Assembly (NCBI GenBank): GCA_028703175.1 | Contig: JAQVNJ010000021.1 | Location: forward strand, 1-59,976 | DNA from: JAAYCB01 sp012744395 | GTDB lineage: Bacteria; Planctomycetota; Planctomycetia; Pirellulales; Thermoguttaceae | Reading direction: 5' to 3' | DNA: 59,976 nucleotides | Part shown: positions 36,131 through 43,567 of the stretch, in pieces | How the letters are laid out: every line of letters starts with the position of its first letter | Position numbering within the stretch: position 1 is the stretch's first letter | Position numbers and translations under genes: made by a program | Notes under the pieces: generated by a model | Database searches by the model: none | The model's input: only the letters and a program-made list of their open reading frames with translations | What the model was told of the DNA's origin: nothing

Positions 36131-37642
36131 ATGCAGGTTCGTCCCAGCGGGGGACAATTTGTGCATCTGCCGGAGGTATTGCCCGAGGCTCGCGACCTCG
36201 AGTCTGGGGCAATCGCCTGCGACGCCGTCCAGTGCGATTCTCGCCGGGTTGAGCCGGGTGATCTGTTCGTCGCGATCCGCGGCACGGCCTGTGACGGCCA
36301 CGACTACATTCACGAGGCCGTGGGGCGGGGATGCGCCGCCGTGGTGGTCGACCGCCCCGTGTGCGTCTCGCCGGGCGTGCCGGTGATCGTCGTGGAAGAC
36401 ACGCGCGAGGCCTACGGGCGGATTTGCCAGCGTGTGGTCGGCAATCCGAGCCGCCAGTTGAAGGTCATCGGCATCACCGGCACCAACGGCAAAACGACGA
36501 CCTCGTGCCTGGTCGCCAGCGTCCTCAGCACGGCCGGGTTCTCGACCGGCCTGGTCGGCACGCTGGGCGCCTACGACGGGGAGACCTTCGGCCCCTCGGG
36601 GCAGACGACGCCGCCGGCCGACCACCTCGCCCGCTGGCTCGCCCGCATGGTGCGGAATGGCTGCAGCCACGCGGTGCTCGAGGTCTCCAGCCACGCCCTC
36701 GACCAGAAGCGGCTGGCCGGGATCGACCTGGACGCGGCCTGCGTGACCAACATCCGCCGCGACCATCTCGACTATCACCAGACGCTCGGCAATTACCGGC
36801 TGGCCAAGTCGCGGATCTTCGATCTGCTCTCCGGCGAGGGGTTTGCCGTGGCCAACGCCGACGACCCCGCCTCGGCCGCCTGCATCACGGCGATCGGCAA
36901 TCCCCTGCTGACCGTCGGCATCCACTCTTCGGCGGAGATCAGCGGCGTCGAGATCGAACGCTTCGCCAGCGAGCAGACATTTCTTCTTTCGGCCGGCAGC
37001 GAGACGATTCCCGTCCGCACCAAGATGATCGGCACGCATCACGTGTACAACTGCCTGGTGGCCGCGGCCGTCGGCCTGGCCTACGGGATTGACCTGCCGA
37101 CGATCGTCCAGGGTCTGGAGAAGGTCGACCACGTGCCGGGCCGGCTCGAACGAATCGAGTGCGGCCAGCCGTTCGGCGTCTTCGTCGACTACGCCCACAC
37201 GCCCGAAGCCCTCGGCAGCGTCCTGGCCACGCTCCGCGAGGTGACCGCCGGGCGGATTCTCTGCGTGTTTGGCGCCGGCGGCAACCGCGATCGCGAAAAA
37301 CGCCCCCTGATGGGGCGCGCCGTGCGGGCCGGTGCTGATTTGGCGATCGTGACCAATGACAACCCGCGGGATGAAGACCCCGAACAGATCGTGCGGGAGA
37401 TTCTCGCTGGGGTCGCCGGGGCGGCCGGCGCGGAGGTCGTCTTCGATCGCCGGGAGGCGATCGGCCGGGCCCTCGGCGCGGCGGAGCCGGGCGACTGCGT
37501 GTTGATCGCCGGCAAGGGCCACGAGGCCTGCCAGATCGTCGGCGACCGGACGCTGCCGCTGGACGATCGGCAGGTGGCTCGAACCTGGCTTTACGAAAAC
37601 CAGCCGTTTGCCGAGGCGATCGGCGATTGGGGAGGCCGTTAG
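36131..37642 (+). CDS. murE: UDP-MurNAc-tripeptide synthetase, DAP-type
   Basis: 503 residues; ATG 36131 with GGAGG about 8 nt upstream. The three Mur ligase domains are complete: N-terminal UDP-binding domain (CDSRRVEPGDLFVAIRG), central ATPase with GITGTNGKTTT, and C-terminal ligase domain. DNPR (residues 410-413) is the signature for meso-diaminopimelate rather than lysine. It adds the third residue of the peptidoglycan stem in the cytoplasm. murF starts 12 bp downstream. This shows that the organism keeps a peptidoglycan pathway. Confidence 0.97.
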   Translation: MQVRPSGGQFVHLPEVLPEARDLESGAIACDAVQCDSRRVEPGDLFVAIRGTACDGHDYIHEAVGRGCAAVVVDRPVCVSPGVPVIVVEDTREAYGRICQRVVGNPSRQLKVIGITGTNGKTTTSCLVASVLSTAGFSTGLVGTLGAYDGETFGPSGQTTPPADHLARWLARMVRNGCSHAVLEVSSHALDQKRLAGIDLDAACVTNIRRDHLDYHQTLGNYRLAKSRIFDLLSGEGFAVANADDPASAACITAIGNPLLTVGIHSSAEISGVEIERFASEQTFLLSAGSETIPVRTKMIGTHHVYNCLVAAAVGLAYGIDLPTIVQGLEKVDHVPGRLERIECGQPFGVFVDYAHTPEALGSVLATLREVTAGRILCVFGAGGNRDREKRPLMGRAVRAGADLAIVTNDNPRDEDPEQIVREILAGVAGAAGAEVVFDRREAIGRALGAAEPGDCVLIAGKGHEACQIVGDRTLPLDDRQVARTWLYENQPFAEAIGDWGGR

Positions 37643-37654
37643 GGCGATTGAATT

Positions 37655-39046
37655 ATGGCAACTCTGGACGATCTACAGAACGCCATCGGCGGACAGCGGG
37701 TTTGGGCAGCCGACCCGGACGCGGCAACCGACCGCGCGGCTCTCGGCCGGGTGGTTATCGACAGCCGCCGGGTCGAGCCGGGCGACGTGTTCTGGGGACT
37801 GGCCGGGCGGCACTGCGACGGTTCAGACTTCGCCGACGAGGCCTTCGCGCGCGGCGCGGCCGGCGCCGTTGTCCAGAAGCCGGTCCACGCCCCCGGTGGG
37901 CAGTGGGCATTGGTCGTCAATGATTCGCTCCGGGCGCTCCGCGCCTGGGCAGCCTGGCACCGCCAGCGCTTCCGCGGCACGGTGATCGCCGTGACCGGCA
38001 GCGTCGGCAAGACAACCACCCGGCAGATGATTCACACCGTGCTCCGCGGGCGGCTGCGGGGATCGGCCAGCCCGCAAAACTACAACAACCACGTCGGTCT
38101 CCCGTTGAGCATGCTTCAGATGGAGGCGGAGGACGATTACGCGGTGCTCGAACTGGGGGCAAGCGGCCCCGGCGAGATTGCCGCGCTGGCCGCGTTGTGC
38201 CGCCCCGCGATTGGCGTGATCACGCACGTCGGCGACGCCCACCTGGGAGGCTTCGGCAGCCGGCGGGGAATCGCCGAGGCCAAGGCCGAACTGCTCGACG
38301 CCCTGCCGCCGGAGGGCCTGGCAATCCTCGGCGACGATCCCTGGCTGAAACGGCTGCGGGGCCGCTCGGCCGCCCCGGCGATCGTTGTCGGGCGGAACAG
38401 CGAATGCGAACTGGCCGCCGCGGAGGTGGCCTGGGGCGCGGGGACGCTGTCGTTCACGCTCGAAGGCCGCCGGTTCGAGGTCCCGGTCTGGGGGCGCCAC
38501 CACTTGACGGCCGTCCTGGCCGCGATCGCCGTCGGCCGCCGCCTGGGCTACGCGCTCGGCGAGATGGCCGAGGCCTTGCGGAATTTCGACCCCCTGCCGA
38601 TGCGCTGCGAGGTGACGCAGGTTCGCGGGGCGACGTTTATCAACGATACATACAACGCCAGCCCGGCGGCGATGCTCGCCGCGCTGGAACTGCTCCGCGA
38701 CTTCGATGCCCGGGGGCGGCGGATCGTCGTCTTCGGCGACATGCTGGAACTGGGCGAGGAGTCGGCCGAGATTCACCGCCGGTTGGGCGCCTGCGTCGTG
38801 ACCTTGAGCGGCGCGGACCTGTTGATCGCCTGCGGTCAATTCGCCCCTTACGTAGTCGCTGGAGCGCGGGCGGCGGGGATGCCCGCTTGCCGTTCGTTCT
38901 CCTGCCGCCAGCCGGAGGAGACCATGTCTTGCCTGGGCCAGGCGATCCTCCCCGGCGACGTCGTGCTGGTCAAGGGGTCGCGAGCCCTGGCGATGGAGCG
39001 GATGGTCGAGGCGATGCACACCTATCCGCAGCGGCGGACCGCTTGA
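37655..39046 (+). CDS. murF: UDP-MurNAc-pentapeptide synthetase
   Basis: 463 residues. The N-terminal domain (VIDSRRVEPGDVFWGLAG) is clearly related to that of MurE. The ATP loop is AVTGSVGKTTT, and FINDTYNASPAAMLAAL and FGDMLELGEES mark the C-terminal domain. It adds D-Ala-D-Ala to the stem tripeptide. It is spaced 12 bp from murE and is probably in the same operon. Confidence 0.97.
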   Translation: MATLDDLQNAIGGQRVWAADPDAATDRAALGRVVIDSRRVEPGDVFWGLAGRHCDGSDFADEAFARGAAGAVVQKPVHAPGGQWALVVNDSLRALRAWAAWHRQRFRGTVIAVTGSVGKTTTRQMIHTVLRGRLRGSASPQNYNNHVGLPLSMLQMEAEDDYAVLELGASGPGEIAALAALCRPAIGVITHVGDAHLGGFGSRRGIAEAKAELLDALPPEGLAILGDDPWLKRLRGRSAAPAIVVGRNSECELAAAEVAWGAGTLSFTLEGRRFEVPVWGRHHLTAVLAAIAVGRRLGYALGEMAEALRNFDPLPMRCEVTQVRGATFINDTYNASPAAMLAALELLRDFDARGRRIVVFGDMLELGEESAEIHRRLGACVVTLSGADLLIACGQFAPYVVAGARAAGMPACRSFSCRQPEETMSCLGQAILPGDVVLVKGSRALAMERMVEAMHTYPQRRTA

Positions 39047-39382
39047 ACACGAGGAGCACAACCGGGGCCGGGCAAGACGCCGGCCGAGACAGACTAACGA
39101 AAGTTCCATCGACCGTGTCGGGATTGCGGGAACTCGGCACGACCCTCCCTCCTGGGGTTGGAGCATGATCTTGCCGATGCTTGCGGTTTCTGGGTCGACC
39201 GCTTCGGCGAGTGCTTCTCGATGGAGCTTTGGGACTGAGCACCGGGCGGCGCTTCGGCGCCGACCCGGTCGCTCAGGGATACATTCGCGAAGGGCCTGGC
39301 GGGGCCGCCGGCGGCAACGGACCGAGCGGCCTCGCCGTTTTTCCGCTTGTGATGAATCGCCGCCCGCTTGCCGCGCAAAGCC
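39047..39382. other. Gap between murF and mraY
   Basis: 336 bp. An open frame across it (39181-39453) overlaps mraY and has no family resemblance, so I do not call it. A local hairpin CGGCGCTTCGGCGCCG lies near 39253. No promoter was recognised. Confidence 0.4.
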
Positions 39383-40537
39383 ATGCTCCACTGGTTGCTT
39401 CACTGGACCCACCTGCTTACCGGATGGCAACCCGACTGGGCCGTCGCCGCTGAAAAGATCACCCTGCGAGGCTCCCTGGCGGCCGCCGCCAGTTTCGCCA
39501 TCGCCGTGCTGCTCGGCCCGCGGCTGATCGGCTGGCTGGGCAGGAGGTTTCGCGAGCCCAACCGCAGCGACTCGGCCGAAATCCAGCGGCTCCATGAACA
39601 GAAACACGCCACGCCGACGATGGGCGGGCTGTTCCTCATCGCCGGACTTGTGGGCGGCGTGCTGGCACTGGGCGATCTGGGCAGCCGCTACGTGCAGACC
39701 GGGCTGGTCGCCGTGATCGGCCTGGCCGCCCTCGGCACGGCCGATGACTTGATCAAAATCCGCGGGAGCCGGCGAGGGCTCTCGCCACGGGGCAAACTGC
39801 TCGGCCAGACCGCCATCGCCACGATCGCCGCGCTGCTGATCTGGCAACACCAGGCGGCGGCCGGTTTGCCGTTTCCGATCCGGCTGCCCCTGGTCGGCGG
39901 CATCCCGGACATGGGACCGTGGTTCATCCCGCTCGCCGTGCTGGTGATCGTGGGAGCGTCGAACGCGGTGAACCTCGCCGACGGTCTTGACGGGCTGGCC
40001 GGCGGCTGCCTGGTGTTTGCCACCGCCGCGATGGCGATCGTGGCCTACGCCGCGGGGCACGCGCAACTGGCCGCTGATCTGAATCTCCACCGCGTCCCCG
40101 GCGCCGACGAGATGCTCGTTCTCTGCGGCGGGATGATCGGCGGGCTGCTCGGATTTCTCTGGTTCAATTGCCACCCGGCCCAGGTCTTCATGGGCGATGC
40201 GGGCTCTCTCCCCCTGGGGGGATTGCTTGGGCTGGTGGCCGTTGTCGCCAGGCAGGAATTGCTGTTGATCGTGATCGGCGGCGTGTTTGTTGCCGAAGCG
40301 GCCAGTGTCATCCTCCAGGTCGCTTCCTATAAGTGGCGGCGGCGGCGGATCTTCCTCTGCGCGCCTCTGCATCATCATTTCCAGCTCCGCGGATGGCCGG
40401 AGAGCCGGATCGTCGTCCGCTTCTGGATCGCCTCGGCCTGCTGCGCGATCCTCGGCCTGGCGATTCTGAGACTCCCTGTCGACGAGCCCAGCGCCCACCA
40501 GCCGGTCAATCGAACTATGGCAAAAACCACCCCGTAG
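39383..40537 (+). CDS. mraY: Phospho-MurNAc-pentapeptide transferase
   Basis: 384 residues from ATG 39383 (MLHWLLHW, as expected). Ten membrane segments with the MraY signatures KHATPTMGGLF, GTADDLIKI, NAVNLADGLDGLAGG, MGDAGSLPLGG and the HHHFQLRGWPESRIVVRFW segment. It makes lipid I on the inner face of the membrane. The stop codon TAG is inside the dispersed repeat (CCCGTAGGATGGGC), so the last residues are probably derived from the repeat. Confidence 0.97.
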   Translation: MLHWLLHWTHLLTGWQPDWAVAAEKITLRGSLAAAASFAIAVLLGPRLIGWLGRRFREPNRSDSAEIQRLHEQKHATPTMGGLFLIAGLVGGVLALGDLGSRYVQTGLVAVIGLAALGTADDLIKIRGSRRGLSPRGKLLGQTAIATIAALLIWQHQAAAGLPFPIRLPLVGGIPDMGPWFIPLAVLVIVGASNAVNLADGLDGLAGGCLVFATAAMAIVAYAAGHAQLAADLNLHRVPGADEMLVLCGGMIGGLLGFLWFNCHPAQVFMGDAGSLPLGGLLGLVAVVARQELLLIVIGGVFVAEAASVILQVASYKWRRRRIFLCAPLHHHFQLRGWPESRIVVRFWIASACCAILGLAILRLPVDEPSAHQPVNRTMAKTTP

Positions 40538-40702
40538 GATGGGCATTCCTGCCCGTCATCGTTCGTTGCGGTTTGTCGTCCGCCATAGCGCGCGCTGGGG
40601 GCGGCGCTGCCGTCCCGGCCGCGCGGACCGATTCGGTTCCGGGCGGGGCGCGCGGTGCTCCCAACCGTTGCGGCCTTGGCCCGCTCTGCACCACCCTACG
40701 AG
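40531..40702. repeat. Dispersed repeat element, copy C, between mraY and murG
   Basis: About 170 bp with inverted-looking ends: CCGTAGGATGGGC on the left and CACCACCCTACG on the right. Positions 40661-40700 match copy A at 2339-2377 over 39-40 bp. It fills nearly the whole gap and ends 10 bp before the murG ATG, so murG has no usual ribosome binding site. Confidence 0.6.
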
Positions 40703-40711
40703 TAAATCAAC

Positions 40712-41998
40712 ATGTGTGCGGCAACATCCATCCAAGACGCTGGCCGGACGGGAAGACCCACCGTTGTCTTCGCCGGGGGCGGAACGGCCGGGCATTTATT
40801 TCCCGGCCTGGCGGTCGCCGAGCGCCTGGCTGCCGACGCTCCCGATTTGGAGCTCGTCTTTGCCGGAGCCGGCAAGCCGCTCGAGGAGCGGATCGTTCGC
40901 CAGGCTGGCTTCGACTACCTGGCGATTCCCTGCCGCGCGGCCCCTCGGCGGCTCCGCGACGTGCCCTCCTTTTTGAAATCCACCTGGTCGGCCTTGCGAA
41001 CCGCCCAGGCTTTTCTCGCCGAGCGCCAGCCCGTGGCCATTGTCGGGCTGGGAGGATACGCCAGCGTGCCGATGGCCCGGGCCGCGCTGCGGCGCGGGGT
41101 GCCGCTGGTGCTCCTCGAACAGAACGCCATCCCCGGGCGAGCCAACCTCTGGCTCGCGCGGCGGGCGACGATTCTCTGCGCGGCCTTCGCCGAGGTGAAA
41201 CACTATTTGCCGGCCGAGTGCGATTGGCGGATGACCGGCAATCCGCTCCGCGACGGGTTCGCGAAACGTTCTCGCGCGGCCGCCGAGCGGGCCGGCGGCA
41301 GCTTCCACGGCCCCCATGCTCAAGGAGGGCTGCGGGCGCCCTGGGCCGGCGCGCAGCGTGACTTTGCCCTTGAACCATCCGGCGGCCCGGCCGCGCCCCG
41401 CCGCGCCCGGCAACTCGTCATCCTGGGCGGCAGCAGCGGCGCCCGCTGGCTCAACACGCACGTCCCGCCGGCGCTTGCGCGGCTCCGAGCGCGGATCGCG
41501 TCGTGGCGGATCGTGCACCAGACCGGCGAAGAGGATTTCAAGAGGACGGCCGCGCTCTACCGCCGGCTGAAGATCGAAGCGGCCGTCTCCCCGTTCATCT
41601 CCGACATGGCGGGGACGCTGTCCGCCAGCGATCTGGCCGTCTGCCGCGCCGGCGGCACCACGCTTGCCGAACTGGCGGTCTGCGGCGTGCCCGCGGTGCT
41701 CGTTCCCTATCCTTATGCGGCCGCCGACCATCAGCGCAAGAATGCCGAGGTGTTTGTCGAGGCCGGCGGCTGCTTGCTGCTCGACGAGCGCGGTCTCGGC
41801 GGAGACGCCGACCGCCAGCTTGCCGGCCTGCTGCTGCCGCTGATCCGCAGCGGGGCGACGCGGGAGATCATGGGCCGGGCGATGGCGCGGATGGCAACTC
41901 CGGAGGCGGCCTGGGATATTGCCACGATGATCCGGCGAATGGTCCCGCCAGCCCTACGCGGCGGGAAGGCAGCGGAGCGGCGACGCACGGCCGCATAG
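40712..41998 (+). CDS. murG: UDP-GlcNAc:lipid I transferase
   Basis: 428 residues. GGGTAGHLFPGLAVAE near the start and GGYASVPMARAALRRGVPLVLLEQNAIPG identify the N-terminal domain; the C-terminal domain has FISDMAGTLSASDLAVCRAGGTT, PYPYAAADHQRKNAEV and a Gly-rich loop GGSSGARWLN. It is longer than usual because of a polar insert of about 40 residues (around 195-233) before that loop. It makes lipid II. The upstream repeat replaces the normal ribosome binding site region. Confidence 0.95.
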   Translation: MCAATSIQDAGRTGRPTVVFAGGGTAGHLFPGLAVAERLAADAPDLELVFAGAGKPLEERIVRQAGFDYLAIPCRAAPRRLRDVPSFLKSTWSALRTAQAFLAERQPVAIVGLGGYASVPMARAALRRGVPLVLLEQNAIPGRANLWLARRATILCAAFAEVKHYLPAECDWRMTGNPLRDGFAKRSRAAAERAGGSFHGPHAQGGLRAPWAGAQRDFALEPSGGPAAPRRARQLVILGGSSGARWLNTHVPPALARLRARIASWRIVHQTGEEDFKRTAALYRRLKIEAAVSPFISDMAGTLSASDLAVCRAGGTTLAELAVCGVPAVLVPYPYAAADHQRKNAEVFVEAGGCLLLDERGLGGDADRQLAGLLLPLIRSGATREIMGRAMARMATPEAAWDIATMIRRMVPPALRGGKAAERRRTAA

Positions 41999-42104
41999 CC
42001 GGTTGGCGGCGGGCAATACGCAATCGGCCGTCATCCCGCCGCGAACGCCAACCGCGTCGGACAGCGCAGCGCGGACCGGCACGGCTCAGGCCGGCGGGGG
42101 AAAC

Positions 42105-42133
42105 TTGACGGGCTGTGCGGGCGGTTTTAGAAT
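42105..42133 (+). promoter_or_regulatory. Promoter of the WxG/FtsK cassette
   Basis: TTGACG (42105-42110), 17-bp spacer, TAGAAT (42128-42133). The start near 42140 gives an 85-nt leader. It makes the four-gene cassette a separate transcription unit from the mur genes. Confidence 0.7.
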
Positions 42134-42224
42134 GAAGCCAACTTGGTAACCTGCCTGCAAGGTGGCCTTGATCCGCTTTTCTCCTGCGCCTTGCGAGTCG
42201 GGAATCTGTCTTGAGGAGGCTCGC

Positions 42225-42497
42225 ATGCCTCAGGCAATCGTCGATCCGGAAGAGCTCCGCCGCTTTGCGCGGAACCTGAAGAAGTTCAACACCAGCTTGC
42301 AGGAGCAGTCCGGCGCGCTCGGCGCGCAGTTGGCCGCATTGGGCCGCACCTGGCGAGATCAAGAGCAGAAGAAATTCGTCGAGCAATTCGAGCAACACAT
42401 GAAGGTGATCGGGCGGTTCCTGGAGGTCAGCGAGCAGCATATTCCCTACCTGCTGCGAAAGGCCGAGATCATTGAACAGTACCTCCAGCAGCGGTAG
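42225..42497 (+). CDS. WXG100-like small helical protein
   Basis: 90 residues; GAGGAGG 5 nt before ATG 42225. Two long helices are separated by a turn holding W43-R44-D45, and F51 closes the motif WRDQEQKKF. Length, helical hairpin and mid-protein W-x-D fit the WXG100/ESAT-6 superfamily in its W-x-D variant. No signal peptide. Such proteins are substrates or structural partners of type VII secretion ATPases. It is the first gene of a cassette ending in an FtsK-type ATPase. Confidence 0.75.
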   Translation: MPQAIVDPEELRRFARNLKKFNTSLQEQSGALGAQLAALGRTWRDQEQKKFVEQFEQHMKVIGRFLEVSEQHIPYLLRKAEIIEQYLQQR

Positions 42498-42656
42498 CAC
42501 GCGGTTGGAGAACCGGCCCCGGGGCAAGCGCCCAGCGAGCCTCCGCGAGGAACAGGAGGGCGGGCGGCAGGTTCGCAGCCGGCCCGTTGCGGCCTTGACG
42601 CGGCCTTGCGGCTTGTTTGCCCGGTCAATCTCCGAGGTTCTCATCACGGTGCCGGC

Positions 42657-43325
42657 ATGGGACGATTTGTCAAAGTCACGTCGATCGACGTCGTTGAACG
42701 ATTCGCGGCCGCGTTGAAGGTCTTCGAGGACGACGCCAAAGGCGCGCTCGACGCGGTGGACATGGAAGTCCGCAAGGCGCTGGATTGGATCGGGCACGAG
42801 CAGAAGGAGTATTGGACCGAACGGGCCCACCGCGGCGCGGACGAGGTCCACCTGGCCCGGCAACAACTCGAGCGGAAACGGATGCTCCACCCCGGCGACG
42901 ACCGCCCCAGTTGCCACGACGAGCGTCTGGCCCTCGAAGCGGCCAAGCGGCGGCTGCGGATCGCCCAGGAGAAGATCGAGGCCGTCCGGCGGTGGTCGCA
43001 TCGGGCCGAGCAGGAGGTGAATGAATACATCGGCGCGGTGAGCCAGTTGCGGCGCTGGATCGAGCACGAACAGCCCAGGGCGCAAGCCGATTTGGCGAGA
43101 ATGGCCCGCGCCCTCGAAGACTACGTGGCGCTGGATGCGGCGGCCGAGGCGCCCCTGCCGGACGACCTCGCCGCGCTTTTAGGGCAAGCGCCCCCCGCCG
43201 AGCAAGACGCGGGCAACGAGCCGGCGGCCGCAGCGCCGGCGGGCGAGGCGGGCGAGGCGGGCGAGGCGGGCGAGGCGGGCGAGGCGAATGGCCCAACAGG
43301 CGAGCGGGAGGCGGACGATGGCTAG
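42657..43325 (+). CDS. Coiled-coil protein of the WxG/FtsK cassette
   Basis: 222 residues from ATG 42657; no strong ribosome binding site. Residues 1-165 are almost all helical with heptad patterning (ERFAAALKVFEDDAKGAL; EAAKRRLRIAQEKIEAVRRW). The tail is acidic and Ala/Gly/Glu-rich, including five AGE repeats. No membrane segment or signal. No family recognised. The last 8 bases overlap the start of the next gene. It may be a scaffold, adaptor or exported partner for the ATPase. Confidence 0.65.
   Translation: MGRFVKVTSIDVVERFAAALKVFEDDAKGALDAVDMEVRKALDWIGHEQKEYWTERAHRGADEVHLARQQLERKRMLHPGDDRPSCHDERLALEAAKRRLRIAQEKIEAVRRWSHRAEQEVNEYIGAVSQLRRWIEHEQPRAQADLARMARALEDYVALDAAAEAPLPDDLAALLGQAPPAEQDAGNEPAAAAPAGEAGEAGEAGEAGEANGPTGEREADDG
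43239..43283 (+). repeat. Five tandem 9-bp units in the coiled-coil gene
   Basis: GCGGGCGAG repeated five times, coding Ala-Gly-Glu. It resembles the 9-bp tract at 31421 in a different gene but with Glu instead of Asp codons. Confidence 0.9.
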
Positions 43326-43548
43326 AACTTGGGAGTTGAGCGGCGCGGCCGCGCGGCTCGAGCTGGCTTGGGAGGAGCTCCGCGCGGCGCGGGCCGAGGC
43401 GGCGCGATCCTGGCACGATGCCACGAGCCGGAAATTCGACGAGACGTACCTGCTCCCCCTGGAGCCTCGCGTCCGCCGGGCCCTCGACGCGATCCATCGC
43501 CTGGCCGAGGTCCTCGGCCGGGCCCGGCGGGAATGCGACAACCAGTGA
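43318..43548 (+). CDS. Second WXG100-like small protein
   Basis: 76 residues; ATG 43318 overlaps the stop of the previous gene and has GGGAGG 7 nt upstream. W32-H33-D34 followed by F40 (WHDATSRKF) has the same W-x-D-x5-F spacing as WRDQEQKKF in the first protein. Two predicted helices flank this motif. This suggests the two small proteins are related and may pair. It lies 19 bp before the ATPase gene. Confidence 0.65.
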   Translation: MARTWELSGAAARLELAWEELRAARAEAARSWHDATSRKFDETYLLPLEPRVRRALDAIHRLAEVLGRARRECDNQ

Positions 43549-43567
43549 GTGCCAGACGAGGCGGTCG

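Noticed and set aside
39181..39453. 90-residue ORF before mraY
   Set aside because: Overlaps mraY by 71 bp, no ribosome binding site, low-complexity product.
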